Below are positions 1-11,400 of a DNA stretch of 64,000 nucleotides, piece by piece. Both the position numbers and the translations under genes were made by a program. The DNA lies in the NCBI RefSeq assembly GCF_964199755.1, contig NC_133918.1, forward strand, positions 1,054,001-1,118,000. The letters are read 5' to 3'. A model generated the notes under the pieces. That model did not search any database. It saw only the letters and a program-made list of their open reading frames with translations, and had not been told where the DNA came from. Every line of letters starts with the position of its first letter. The first letter of the stretch is position 1. The DNA is from Larus michahellis (taxonomy: Eukaryota > Chordata > Aves > Charadriiformes > Laridae).

Positions 1-309
1 ATATATACACATATATGGATTAATCTGCAATTTGTGCCTTTGCTCGTACGTGTATGTACGGATTCGGGATACCTGCCAGTAAGTCGAGTGAAATCTTGCC
101 CTCTTCCACTCTGGAACTAAGGCACCTCTCGATTATTTCGTTTACTCATTTTCTAAACCCCTAAACAGGCCAATGATTAGGTGCTGCTAAAATTCAACCT
201 CTCAATCTACCTTACGTCGTTAGTGAATTTTGAAGCGCTGCTGAATCATAACCCCGTCAAGGCTTCTCATCCGCGAGAGCGTTGCTAAGGGTTCGCCTCC
301 TCTGAGGCC

Positions 310-1317
310 TAACGGTGGAAAGTTCCAACGGGAACCAGGGCGGTCGGTACAAGCCTTGGAACTGTAACGCCCGGTTTAAGCTGGGAGAAGAGACTGCGGA
401 AATTTGCAACCAAATCAAATCCTTGGGTTTGTACGCACTCCCCCGGACGTACTGAAGAAGGGACGGCTCTTGGAGGAATTCCCCGACTGAAGATATCGTG
501 GAGCGATTTGTGGAGGACCACCTCGTTCGGTGGCACTAGAGCCACCGAAAAACAGGAACGGGTTGCGGATATTTGGAAACCACGGGAAGCTTACGGCACC
601 TGCGTGCATCGACGTGTTCCCCCCTGAAAGGCACCCAGAGATTTGGCTGCCTCAACGCCCCCACCAGCGGAGGGGAGGGAATTTGCGTGGCCAGTTCCAG
701 AGGGAAAAGGATGGTACCGGCTCTGCGGAAAGGCGGCCAGGAGAGTTTTACCTGGGAACTGGAAATGAGGGGCTTTAATCCCCAATATTCCCGCAGTGAG
801 TAAATGAGATGCAGGGCTATGGTTGAGAAGTTATTTAAAAAGCTATAAACACACCCGCGATCCTCTGATGACGCCTGCGGCCGCTCGCACTTTTCCTCGA
901 TGGTTTATCCCACGGCTGGGTTGGGGTAAGGGAATTCGAAAAAAGCCGGCGTGAATATCTCAGCCCCCGCGTTGAGAAAATTCGGGATGAGACCTTGGGT
1001 GCCATCTGGGCCCCGCAAGAAGCAGGAAAGGAAATAGCAAATATCGGAAATAGCAAAACGGAACGGCTTTAGATGTGCCCGTTACCCCCACAAGGGGGTC
1101 TGGGCCGCGGTTAACCCTGGTTGTTGTGCGTATGTTGATCAACGTGGCCGGATTTCTACAGATCTGAATGAAATTCGTGAACAGATTCAGCTTTTGCAGG
1201 AAATGCAAAAAAAGGCGACACCTCCTCAGGGCTTGACCTCCTGGTTCCCTGATTCAACAGCACGGATAAAGAAATCGGTCGCTCTTGTGGTCTTGCTGAC
1301 TTTTGGAAGCCTATAGG
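310..1317 (+). mobile_element. Degraded endogenous retrovirus envelope remnant
   Basis: The best evidence is at 1100-1317, which reads as the C-terminal part of a retroviral Env transmembrane subunit: a CX6CC-type disulphide motif, a heptad-like helix with basic residues, a WFP membrane-proximal segment, a hydrophobic anchor and a stop. The first Cys of CX6CC is a Trp (tgg). The preceding ALDV-like segment (about 1069-1082) lies in a different frame, so there is at least one frameshift in the G run near 1095. Upstream, 573-803 is a Cys-containing open stretch that may be surface-subunit sequence, interrupted by stops. This pattern is typical of gammaretrovirus-like Env in vertebrate genomes. 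I saw no gag or pol. An LTR may lie at about 1560-2000 but I cannot define its ends. The locus is non-functional as read. Confidence 0.6.
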
Positions 1318-2727
1318 TAATAGGACCACGTACCTGGCAACGTTGTTCTGAAGTTAGCAGATGCGGGGAGTGATGAGACTGACGCGCGAAATCCCAGATA
1401 AGTCTCACAGGGGAGAATTGCACCAAAGCGCATCCTCGGAATGGTTAATAGCGCCTAATGCCGAGAGCCCGCGCGCACAGGCCCACGGGTAAGGAGGATT
1501 CTGTCCTCAATTAGGCAAAGAGCTCCTCATCAAGGCAGCATTGTCAACGTTCTGGAGGAGGAACACCTGAACATACGGACCTTGAGAACGCTACTAATCA
1601 ACACGTCTGGCGGAGTTGAGCCAACTTGGCAAGACAGTGAGGATTTAGAGTGTCTGAAGCTGAACTACCTTCACTGTAACAGGAAAAGTCACGCCCACAG
1701 GTCAAGAAGACCCTCGTCCAGGTGAAGATCGTTCCCCTGAGCAAGCGCATTCGCTGTAACTCGATTGCGCAGCTATATGCGGCGCAAATCAAATATAGAT
1801 GGGAGGTACTCATATGATAATGATGTAAAATGCGTAGACAAACCATGCGCAAAGTTCCGTTTGCTCTGCCCGATTTGTGGGAAACCCCCGACCCGAGCAC
1901 CCAGCCTCGTGCCACTCCGAAATAACCATCCGTGTCTCTTCCCAGCGCACGAGATCGGCTGCTGCACAGCGGGGAGCGGAGCCGATTTTTCAGACAACAG
2001 CTGTGCCCCACGGCCAGCGCCCAGAGGGACCGATGCCAGCCAGCCCCGGCTCAGCCCTGCAGCGCTCCCCAAGGTGCCCGACACCCGCTGAGTGTCACTC
2101 GAGGCCCTCAGGGACCCCCAGCGGAGCAATGGGGGTCTGGGGAGCGCAGGCGCCCTTGGGCAGGGCAGCGAGAGCCGCTCAGGCAGCGGGTGGGAGGGCA
2201 GCCACGGAAACCGGATTTTCCCCTGTAAGGAGATATCCCATCTGCTCCTCCGCGCCGAGGCAGGCGCTGCGCAGCCGTTGAACCCTTTCATCCCACAGCC
2301 GGGTCAGGGGGGTGCTGGCATTCCCAGGCTGGAGAAGCCAGATCCCAGGGGAGAGTGTGCCAGAAATCGGGCCGGCTGGGGGATGATGGGCACAGGGAGA
2401 TCTGCGGCAGGGGGACATCTGGGGCAGTTGGAGATGAGGGTGCTGCGGCTCCAGCTGGGGAGCACCGGGACTGGGCAGGAATGTCACCAGCGACGGGAGC
2501 AGGCGGGAGGGGGCCGCTGTGGGCAACATACAGGGCTGACAGCACATGGGGAAGGGGTGACAGAGCCTGGAGGCACGGGGGTGAGGACATTCCCCTCCAA
2601 CATTACCCAGCCACCAGAGGAGCAGGGGAGCCCCCAGTGCTGGCCCAGTGTGGGCCTGGCTGGTGACGATGTGCAGGAGAGCTGCACGGTGCCCACGCAC
2701 AGGATACCCGGCCTTAAACAACCCCTA
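1318..2727. other. Unassigned region downstream of CACTIN
   Basis: No gene recognised. The first part (to about 2000) may include retroviral long-terminal-repeat sequence following the envelope remnant. From about 1900 the base composition becomes GC-rich like the CACTIN neighbourhood. Open frames here are long only because of high GC, and none resembles a known family. Confidence 0.5.
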
Positions 2728-2733
2728 TTTATT
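2728..2733 (-). promoter_or_regulatory. CACTIN polyadenylation signal AATAAA
   Basis: A canonical AATAAA (tttatt on the plus strand) lies about 180 nt beyond the CACTIN stop codon, giving a short 3'UTR. It is the first such hexamer downstream of the stop. Confidence 0.7.
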
Positions 2734-2913
2734 TGCACCAAAGTCTCAGGGTCCCTCAAGATAAAAGCAAAGACAGGGAAAACGCTCAGGAATAGGCCCT
2801 ATGCTGGGCCAGGGCCTGGGGATGTCTGTGGGACAGTGCCTGTGACAGGGGACACGACCCCCTGCCCACCCCTGTGCCAAGTGTCCGGAGCCGGCGGGGA
2901 GCTGAGCAGCCCC

Positions 2914-3404
2914 TCATCTGCGATAACGGTAACGCTTGAAGTGGAACCAGAGCTGGAAGATCCCATTGGCAAACTGGCAGCGGAAGCCGTGGCGGTGGGA
3001 ATACTCCCACTCCCGGTTGACGATCTTGAAGGCGATGTCCTCGTAGGGCGGCCCGGCGTGGAAGCGCAGGATGGCGAAGTCCTTGTTGTCCTGGCAGGCC
3101 TCCAGGAAGTACTCAGGCGTCGAGCGCTTGTCGATGAGGTCGGGGTAGAAGATGTTGAACTTGTAGCCCTGCACGATCTTCGGGGGCGGGTTGTCGAAGT
3201 CGTAGTGGGTCTGGTTGTACTTGTTCCACTCGAAGCCTGTGTGCACCCGGTTGAAGAAGCGGGGCTTGCGGGGCCGGTACTTGTCAGCCCAGAGATAGGC
3301 CTTGCCCGTGAGGGGCATTTCCACACTGAACTGCGCCTCGTCCGCGCCCATGCCCTCCTTGGCCTTACGGAAGAAGATGTCATCGGCGCTCTCGGTGGCA
3401 TCAC
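2914..3404 (-). CDS. CACTIN: CACTIN coding exon 10 (C-terminal domain)
   Basis: Encodes residues 581-743 and the TGA stop at 2916-2914. It carries the Cactin C-terminal domain: FSVEMPLTGKAYLWADKYRP, FNRVHTGFEWNKYNQTHYDF, and the Arg/Tyr-rich end. Nearly every residue agrees with what I know of mammalian CACTIN. Acceptor CTACAG|GTGATG. Confidence 0.97.
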
Positions 3405-6400
3405 CTGTAGGGAGGAGGGGTGACATCGGGTCCTGCAGTGCCAGCCAGGCCTGGGCTGCGGGGACGCTGCTGCCAGGCGTGCAGAGGGAAGGAGCAGCAG
3501 ATGCTGGGCAGGGGATGCGGAGCTGGACACGGAGATGTGCAAGCCGCCCTGCAGACTCCAGGTGGGCAGAGGGCTGAGCTGTGCTGGGAAAACAACCCTT
3601 CCCTCTTGTCTGCAGCCCTAACAGCTTGGTGGTGTGACTGGGAGTGGGGAAGGATGTGACGTAGGTACCCACAGGGAACACCGGTGTCTGAGCCCCATCT
3701 CCCTGCTCCTGCCCAGGCCACAGCACCCTTTGCTGCCTGGGGCATCCCTGTGCCAGGCCGGCTCTGGATGCGTGCTCCAGATCCAGCTCTCACTCACTCT
3801 TTTCTGAGGGCAGCGTCCCCCTCCAGCCCTGCACCCCGAAGCGCATGCACACCCCTCTGCGCCAGGCAGACCGTGAGGCCGGCGGGCACAGGGCCTGAGC
3901 GTGGGGCTCCTACCTGTGACCTGGAGCTGCTGCCGCAGAAGCAGCAGCCGATGCGCGTCCTCCTCGGCCTCCAGCACGTGGGCGTCGAAGGGCAGCTCGT
4001 TGGTGCCCAGCAGCCGGGGGCTGTACTTCCCTGCATCATAGTCATCCAGGCTCTGCTGGATCAGGTCCTCCTCCATCAGCACAGCTTCCCCCTCTGCCTC
4101 TCCTTTGGCCTCTGTGTCCTGCTCAGCCTCCGGCTCCGAGGACGGCCCCGGCTGTACCACAATGCTCTCCTCTGGATCCAGCCTGCAAGGAAGAGAGAAG
4201 AGAGAACTGGGACGGGGATGGTACCCTTGTTCTCTGCTTACCCGAGGTCTGTCTAGACGAGGATGCGTTTTCTGTCCCCAGTGCCCGCAGGGAGAGGCCT
4301 GGACGGCTGCGCTCCCCAAGGGAAGGGCTGCGTACCTGTCGCTGGGGGAGGCCGGCTCCTGCTTGATGATGGGGAAGAGCGGTTCGCTCTCCACACCCTG
4401 CTCCTGCTTCAACTTGTACAGTTTCTGGCGCAGCACATCCTGGTGCCGCTCCCGCAGCCTGCAAAGAGGAGATGAACCGTCAGGTCCCACCCAGCAGAAC
4501 CACCTCATGCCCACACTGCCCATAGCTGTGACACCCACCACATCTGCTGGGTTTTGTACAGTTTTTGGGATTAATAACCCTCCAGTTTGGTTCCTTCTCA
4601 GAGACCTCACTGTAAACATTGCCACCGGAGAAGAGACCAAGTGTTCAGCCCTTTTCCATGCTTGGGAGAACCAACCATCTCAGAAAAGGTGTAAAACCCC
4701 TCCACCAACGACTTTGGGTTTGTGCCTCCCCACCTCTGCTCACAGCAGGGTCTGCGCTGCCCCTTTCCACAGCCCTGGCCAAGGGACAGTCCCTGCTCTC
4801 ACCTGGCCCGAGCCATATAAGCCTTCAGCTGCTGCAGCAGGCTCTCCCAGTACCCAATGTCAAGGTTGGGTCCTCCTGCCCAGATCTTGGTCTCGATGCC
4901 CTGGTATAGCACTTGCAGCTGGTTGTACGTCTTCCCCTTGAACACGGACTGCACGTCTGAGCTGACCGAGGCGTTGACACCATCCCGACGCTCCCCTGAA
5001 CAGACAGGCAAGGGCGGTCAGTGAGTCTCCGAGTGCTCAGCCTGCTGTCACCCAGGCTCTCCTGGGCTGCACCTGACAGCGGAAGGCTGGACCCCAGCAC
5101 AGGGAGGCTGTCAGATCCACAGCCTCCATCCAGCAGATCCCAGAGAACCCCTTTGAGCCCAGGTGTGCCCGGCAGACCCTACGCCCTGCTTTACCCACCG
5201 CTCACACTCCCCTTGACACCCACACCAAGCCCTCCCGCTTACCCGGGCCTCCTTTCCCAGAGGCCTCCAGTTTGCGGAGCTTGGCTATCTCATCCTCTGT
5301 GATGATGGTCATGTCCCTCCAGAAGTCCACGTTCTTCCCTTGCTCCAGCTCCATGTAAACCTGCAGGCAGGAGACAAGCAGGACATCAAACACCTGCTCT
5401 GCACCCTGGGCAGGGAAGTGGAGCAGAGGGGGCCTCGAGCTGCTGGCCCTCAGCCAGCCCCAGTACAATGGCGGCAGAGCTGGCACCTGGATGTCCTCCA
5501 CCAGATCCTCCATGTCAGAGACGGTCAGGCCATTCAGGAAGGTGTAGGGCTCGTGCATCTCCACGGCCAGGTCGTCATCCTCCGCACTGATGTACTTGGC
5601 CAGAAGGTCAATGGGTTTTGCCCTCCCATCCCGAATCCGGATCTTAGACCTGGGAAAGAAGAGCGGGACAGTGAGCGGTGCCTGCCATCCTCTGCTCCCT
5701 GGTGGGCCCGTCCCCATGAAGCTGCACACCTACCGCAGCTTGGCCTGCTGCAGGTGGAAGTTGTCCTCCTGCTCCTCCCAGGTTTTGAAGTGCTCTGCCT
5801 CTTTCTCTCGCTGCAGCATCTCCAGCTCCTGCTCACGCATCGCCTTCTCCCGCTCTCGCTCCAGGCGCAGCTGCTTCACCTGCCCGGGATGGAGAGAGAT
5901 GTGAGGCCACTGTGGATGGGGCACCCACAAAGGACATCCCTTCGAGGACGCAGCTGTAACCCTGCACCCTGAGCTGCCTTGGCTCCTGTCATCAGCCCAA
6001 GGCTCCCTGGGGAGCCAGGAGCCATGAGAAAAAAGAGCCAGCATGGGCCAGTGGGGCCGGGGTGCTTGCTGCTCGCTGCCAGCCCTTTGGAGGACAGGGG
6101 ATACAGGCACAACAGAGTGCCTCAGTGCCATGGCCTGGCACTTGTCCTCCTCAGCACTTCCTGAGCTGGAGTCAACCCCAAGAGAAGCCTTCTCACCCTG
6201 GAATAGCAGAAGTCGGTATACTGTGCCCCTCCCGATCCTACAGCCTATGCGCACCCCCAGTGAGAAGAACAAAGGAGCTTCCAGGTGAGCGACTGAGAGA
6301 ACTGGGCTGTCCACAGAGTTCTCTGTCAGATGGTGAGAGGGAGGGGACATGCAATCCTACCTTCTGCAGCTCCAGGCGATTGTCCTCCTGGATTCGCTTG

Positions 6401-8148
6401 TTCCTCTCCTTCAGGTCCTTCTCATCCAGGTGGCTGATTCCTTTCTTTTCCAGCGCCTGAAACAGAGTGGCCAAGGGAAGCTGTGAAACACAGTGACCTC
6501 TACAGCCCCTCACCAGCCAGCAAATGCCACCACATCCACCTGCTTCCACTGCTCCAGAGAGCTCTGATCCTGTCAGAGGTCCCCAAATCTCTCAGAGGTC
6601 CCCAGATCTCTCAGATCCTACTCCTGAAGCCCCTCAGCAAAACCCAGGCTCAGCCCAGGGAGGCCACCTGACCTGGCAAGCGCTAACACACCAGTAAACA
6701 CTGCCCAGCACTCAAGCTTCCAGCAGGTCTGGGTCCCTCTCCTGCGCCCTGACCCACCTCCTCATCCCACACCCCTGGCTACAGACCTCGATCTTCAAGA
6801 AAAAGGAGGTAAAACCCCACTGAGCTTGTGAGAAACACCCAGCTACTACTCTAGACCAGCATTTTGCTCTCACATGGCTGCTTTTAGGGCTACAGAGGTT
6901 CCCACCTCAAGCAAAAGTCCCCCTCTCCTGACACCCCACTGCTCCTCAGTCCTGTCTTGTCCCATGGCAGCTGCAGGGGCATGATCTCCTTCAAGCAGCC
7001 TCCTACAACATGCAGGTGCAGAGAAGAGCTCACTTTGCTCCAGATGAAGGTGCCCAGCAGGTTGTTGTCCCCAAACGGATTGTCGGTGTTGGTGTAACCC
7101 ATATACTCCTCTCCCCATCCCATCTTCTCCCGCTTCTTCCTCTCCTTGGCCTCCTTCTTGGCCAGCCGGCGAGCCCGTTTCTCCTCAGGCGTCTCCAAGG
7201 CTTTCATAAGGGCAGCCTGCTTCTTCTTTTCCTCCTTCAGCCTCAATCGCTCCTGGAGGCTCAGCTGCTGCCCCGTCTCCTCCCTGCCCCGGGAACGTGG
7301 CGGGGAGGGAGAGCTGACAGAAGACACGGAAGACTTGGAGCCATCTCTCTTCCTCCGCCGCTCTCTGCTCCGGGCTCTCCTCTTGTCTCGCTCGCGTTCC
7401 GAGCTCGAGGCAGAAGAGCGATCCCGGGATCGCGAGCGGTGTTTCTTCTGGCTTTTATAGTGCTGGTCCCTGTTTTTGCTTTTCTTCTTCTTCCATTTCT
7501 GTCTCTCATCACTGGAGTCGGAGCTGGGGTAGGGGGAAAGTCGCGTTTCATTTGGGAAATGGTTACTGGCTCTGTGTCAGACAACAGGCACTCCAGAGCG
7601 GAGAGCACCTTTCCCTGCTGCAGATGCGGCGAGTACCGACGCAAGCGCAGCCAGAGCTGCCAGCAGAGCCGAGAAAGCTCAAAGGCGCTTTCATGGCGGT
7701 ACCTGCCCCCCTGTACCACCCCCTCTCCCCCAGCAAAACCCCCATTCGGGCGGATTTTGTGTCACAGACACCACTTTCCAACCACTCCTTCTCCCGGGTG
7801 TATTCAAACCTCCCCTACTCCATGCCTGCGGCCCCGCCCGGGCTCCCCCGGCGCCTCCACCTCAACCAGGCACCGGGAACAACCAGAGAAGCCCGATTCG
7901 TCCCACCCGCCCCACCGGGGCCCGTGATTCCCCCCTCAGCCGCGGCCTACCCACTCCAAGGCCCGCTCCCGCCTACCCCCGCGCCGCCGCCCGCATCCCT
8001 CTCACCCCGAACTCGGTTCGCGACGACGTTCCCGGCTCCTACTCCGGTATCGCTTCTTCTCCCGGCTACCGGAACGCTCCCGGCCCCGCTCCCGCCGAGG
8101 CGAGCGGGACCGTCGCCGCCGGGCCGGGCTGCGCGACCCGGAGCCCAT
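2914..8148 (-). CDS. CACTIN: CACTIN, spliceosome-associated Cactin protein
   Basis: Ten coding exons on the minus strand: 8148-8006, 7523-7034, 6456-6361, 5879-5734, 5649-5487, 5360-5243, 4995-4803, 4458-4336, 4182-3914 and 3404-2914. They sum to 2232 nt (743 residues plus stop; human is about 758), all with GT-AG introns and matching phases. Residues 1-150 are RS/RE-rich, 150-310 are highly charged and probably coiled-coil, the middle carries the conserved Cactin mid domain, and the last 160 residues are the Cactin C-terminal domain ending in HFKRYRYRR. In the family Cactin is a nuclear pre-mRNA splicing factor needed for sister-chromatid cohesion, and it was first described as a partner of the IkB protein Cactus. 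I chose the start MGSGSRSP because it opens the RS region as in orthologues; the frame stays open upstream to 8430, but through the promoter palindrome. Confidence 0.95.
3914..4182 (-). CDS. CACTIN: CACTIN coding exon 9
   Basis: Encodes residues 491-580 plus one base. It starts with a variable acidic linker rich in Glu and Gly, then conserved EAVLMEEDLIQQSLDDYDAG and YSPRLL. Acceptor CTTGCAG, donor ACAG|GTAGGA. Confidence 0.95.
4336..4458 (-). CDS. CACTIN: CACTIN coding exon 8
   Basis: Encodes residues 450-490 plus two bases: LRERHQDVLRQKLYKLKQEQ, then a linker ending EPASPSD. Acceptor TTTGCAG|GCTGCG, donor GACAG|GTACGC. Confidence 0.95.
4803..4995 (-). CDS. CACTIN: CACTIN coding exon 7
   Basis: Encodes residues 386-449 plus two bases: ERRDGVNASVSSDVQSVFKG, then LDIGYWESLLQQLKAYMARA. 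Conserved mid-domain sequence. Acceptor GTTCAG|GGGAG, donor GCCAG|GTGAGA. Confidence 0.95.
5243..5360 (-). CDS. CACTIN: CACTIN coding exon 6
   Basis: Encodes residues 347-385 plus one base: VYMELEQGKNVDFWRDMTII, then KLRKLEASGKGGPG. Acceptor CTGCAG|GTTTAC, donor CCCGG|GTAAGC. Confidence 0.95.
5487..5649 (-). CDS. CACTIN: CACTIN coding exon 5
   Basis: Encodes residues 292-346: SKIRIRDGRAKPIDLLAKYI starts the conserved mid domain and the exon ends MEDLVEDIQ. Acceptor TTCCCAG|G, donor CAG|GTGCCA, phase 0. Confidence 0.95.
5734..5879 (-). CDS. CACTIN: CACTIN coding exon 4
   Basis: Encodes residues 244-291 plus two bases, VKQLRLEREREKAMREQELE onward. A continuous charged coiled-coil-like helix ending HLQQAKLR. 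Donor CTGCG|GTAGGT, phase 2. Confidence 0.95.
6361..6456 (-). CDS. CACTIN: CACTIN coding exon 3
   Basis: Encodes residues 212-243, ALEKKGISHLDEKDLKERNK onward to LELQK. Phase 0 at both ends; acceptor TTTCAG, donor AAG|GTAGGA. Strongly charged helical sequence. Confidence 0.95.
7034..7523 (-). CDS. CACTIN: CACTIN coding exon 2
   Basis: Encodes residues 48-211. The acceptor is CCCCAG|CTCCGA. It begins SDSSDERQKW, continues through RS repeats and a Lys/Glu-rich helix (LKEEKKKQAALMKALETPEE), and ends GTFIWSK at donor AAA|GTGAGC. Confidence 0.93.
8006..8148 (-). CDS. CACTIN: CACTIN coding exon 1
   Basis: Encodes residues 1-47 plus two bases: start codon at 8148-8146, then an Arg/Ser-rich tract. 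The donor is GG|GTGAGA (phase 2). The Kozak context is modest (C at -3, G at +4). Confidence 0.88.
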
Positions 8149-8210
8149 CAGCTGCCGCTCCGCCTCGGGGTCCTCCGGCGGAAGGGCTGCCCGGCGCGTT
8201 CGCCTGAGCC

Positions 8211-8304
8211 GGCCGGGGGCCTCGCCGCGGGTCTGCCCAGCCGCCGCCTGCGCCCTCTCGGGCGCAGGCGGCGGCTGGGCAGACCCGCGGCGAGGCCCCC
8301 GGCC
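8211..8304. repeat. Perfect 45-bp inverted repeat with 4-nt loop in CACTIN leader
   Basis: 8211-8255 is the exact reverse complement of 8260-8304, with TCTC (8256-8259) as spacer. The arms are about 85 percent GC. Symmetry fails at the next base on each side (8210/8305). It sits 62 nt upstream of the CACTIN start codon, in the promoter or 5' leader. It could be a real template-switch palindrome or a sequencing/assembly fold-back. Confidence 0.97.
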
Positions 8305-8310
8305 CCGCAC

Positions 8311-8350
8311 CCGCCCCTCCCATCCCGCCCCCGCCCCTCCCATCCCGCCC
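8311..8350. repeat. 20-bp tandem duplication of GC-box sequence
   Basis: The unit CCGCCCCTCCCATCCCGCCC occurs twice in exact tandem. Each copy holds CCGCCCC/CCCGCCC sequences that match Sp1/KLF sites, directly upstream of the palindrome, so this is the likely core promoter of CACTIN. Confidence 0.85.
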
Positions 8351-8444
8351 CCTTTTTCTTCCTTTTTCCCCCCAAAATGGGGACGTGAGTCCCAGCCGCG
8401 AGCGCAGGAGAGAGGAGGCGGAGCGAGCACAGACTACAGTATGC

Positions 8445-8450
8445 TTTATC
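8445..8450 (-). promoter_or_regulatory. Candidate PIP5K1C polyadenylation signal (GATAAA variant)
   Basis: The minus strand reads GATAAA followed 10-25 nt later by a GU-rich stretch (tgtagtctgtgctc), the expected layout for a cleavage site near 8425. No canonical AATAAA was seen on the minus strand between here and the stop exon. A proximal ATTAAA lies at 11883-11888. Confidence 0.4.
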
Positions 8451-11400
8451 ACAGAGCCGAGGACAGATAGCATCAATTTACAGTTCTCCGGAGGAGGGGG
8501 AAGAAAAAAAAAAAAGGGAGGGGGGGAAATACCCAAAACCGAGAAAAAAAAAAAAAAAAGAAAAATAAAGCGCTCATGACTTAAACCCCACCCAAAATGA
8601 AGAGAAACGTGACAACACCCATGGCATCACATCCCTGCATTCCCCCCCCCCCCTTACTTACATACATTCGTTACATGGTGCGCGCACGGAGCGGACACAG
8701 AAAACGAGTGGGAATATGAACATCCCGATAGAACGGAGCCGGGGCTGATGGAGACACGGATGAAGGGAGGTCAGACAGGAGCCCGGTATGCCTGAGGCCT
8801 GGCTTTCGCCTCGCCCTTCGTGGCTGGGGGCGAGCGGAGGGGGAAGGCCGAGCGGTGGGAGCCCAGGGCGAGACCTACAAGGGGCTAAAAAACTTCCCGA
8901 AGCGCGATTTCGGCACGTATGGCCGAGCCTCTCGCCGCAGAGGCAACGGCAGCCAAAAGCTGGATCCCTCGCGTGAGCATTCAAGGGCTCTACACCATCC
9001 TCTCTGCTCTACACCTGCCTGCGAAGAGCCTTTACAGGAGCTCGATGGCGCGCACAAAGAGATGCCGGTTTCCTCTTGCCGGGCCATACCTGGTGGGCAG
9101 AAGCCACCTGCAGTTTGGCAAGAGCCCGAGCTGAAAGTTCACCAGCAGCCTGAGCACCAGGGAACATTCCGGGCATTCCAGTGGGGAGGATATGGGGATG
9201 AAGGAGAGCGGTGGCACGCGGCTGCGTGGGAACCGGCTGTCTCACGGGGCTGCTCCACTCAGATCCCGGAGGAGTAAAAGAAACGCTCCTTTCAGCGACG
9301 GAGAGAGCGCGGGGGTTACAGCGGGGACAGCCCCTGCGCCGAGCTGCTGGGCCACTACAGAAAGCCCTGGCAGAGAAAGAACAGGCAGCTGGAGTCCCGG
9401 ATGAGCAGGAGAGACATCCAGACCAAGGACGGGGTGGTGGTTTTCCTCCCCAAAAAAGGGCCGATGCTCTTTCCTGTGGGTGAGACCTAGTCCTGCCCTC
9501 CTCTGACCGCGCGTCCTGCGATGGTGGCGCTGACAGCGCTTGGGAAATGCTCCAGAGCTCCCCGCCACGCTCACGCCGCAGCGCAGAGGTGAGCTGAGAG
9601 CCAGCCTTAACCTCCAGGTTACTTTTAGCCTCCAAGGCAAGGGGAGGCTGAGCAGTTCTCCAGCACCGAGCTAACCCGACCCACAGCAGGGAGCGCGTGC
9701 GAGCCCGGAAAGGGGCAGTTTCCATTTCAGATCAACGTCTCCCTAAAGTAAGGTTCCTTCCGTCCCCTCACGATGACAACATTGCTCTAAGCCCTTTGCA
9801 CGTCCCCTCGCAGCTCTGGCCCTCCGCGTCCAGACCTGCTCGCTCCAAAAGGTTCGGCGTTACAGAACTGCACAAGGATTGTCTCAAAAAGCCCGAATGC
9901 TTGAGGCAAGATGCGGAATGAATATGCTGCAAAAGGTCGGGGTTCCCCCCACATCTCTTGCGACCAAGCACAGCTCCAGCTTGCAAAGTTCATCCACTGA
10001 GATACTCCGTGAAGGTGGGGCTCAGATGCTCCCTGCGCAGAGGCTACGCAGCTTTAGAGACCCCCAAAATGAGGGGAAAGAATAAAATCTCCCGTCAATG
10101 ATGGTTAAACAATCTTAAACGAGATGCTTGATTGCAGTGGGCTGGACAGTCCTGGCGAGGCTAAACCCACCAGCCCACCAACAAGGTGGTACCAGGGCAG
10201 CTGGGCCGCGGCTCCGCCAGCCCGAGCCCAACCGCCCAGGTTCCTCCCCAGAGCTACGTTCCTCCAGCGCAGCACCCAACAGCCGCATCTGAAGATGCGG
10301 AAGGGATGCGGCTCCCTCCAGCCTCTCTACGCTTGCGGAGGAAAAAAAACCCCAAAGGCTGAATTTTCAGCATTTTGAAGCCTCTTGCTTCCAGCCCAGA
10401 GGCAGGCTGTTGGTCTGTGGGTATTGCACTCTTCCCGGCTCCCCTCCGCCACAGCGCTCAACCCCCGCAGCCCGCGGGGCCCGGCCGGGACTGGCACCAC
10501 GGGGTGGGTCAGGAGCCGATTCCCAGCCCGCTGCAGGGGCTGGCACGGAGCGCTGCTACTAGCTGGGTGAACGAGCTGTCACGGAGCGACTGAAAGGGGA
10601 GAGTTTAAGACTTTTGATAGGTTATTTGGTAAATACGTGAACACACCTAAGGGCAGCAGCTTGCAGGCTCCCCAGCCTGTGCTCTCCAGAGAAGCACACC
10701 TTACAGCCTTCGGCGTCTGCAGGCAAGGGGGGGGAAGGCTGGGTCCCGTACTTCTAGGCAAGAAAATGTCAATTCATGAAGATCCTCACCAAGTTTAGCA
10801 CATTGCAGAGGGGAAGAGCTTCCTGCCAGCCCAGTTACCTTCTGGGACCTGAATGAACCCATCCCGAGTGCTGCTGTGAAGACAGATTGGAGGGGCTGAG
10901 CCCTGAGAGAAGGGTCCCGCTTCCCCACTCCTCTACAAGGAATCCCAAGGACAGTCTGAAGATTGTGATGAGAATAAAGAGATTTTGATCCTCTTTCTCA
11001 AGTGAGGCTCACAAAAAACATGAACAAGACCCGGCTCCCTCTGGTCTAAAGGATTTCCTTTCTTCTCTCCAGGAGAAGAAGATGGGATTGCTCGAGTTCA
11101 AGACAATGCTATGGCGTGTGTCCTGCTGACAGGTGGATGAGCCTAGTCTGAACGCTACCCAGTGACACCAAACCCCCTCGCCTAAAGCCTGCAGCCCTCA
11201 AAAAGCAAACTCAGACATCCGAAGCAGCGATTTCCAAAAGCAGATGTTACCACAGGCAACATCCCAGGCACCCAGCTTTTTGTCCAACAGAGTCCGTGAA
11301 CGCAACGCTGCCTGGCAGAGTTAGGTGGCAGAGCCAGGCTTCCATTTCTGCCTCCAGTGTATGCGGATGTGCACGCGCCTCCCTGACTGCCCTGAGGTAC

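Noticed and set aside
1560-2000. Long terminal repeat following the Env relic
   Set aside because: Position and some words fit a retroviral LTR, but there is no second copy, no clear polypurine tract and no defined TG/CA ends in the window.
2092-3423. 443-residue plus-strand open frame
   Set aside because: Its second half is the antisense of CACTIN exon 10 and the rest is GC-driven low complexity; it has no family resemblance.
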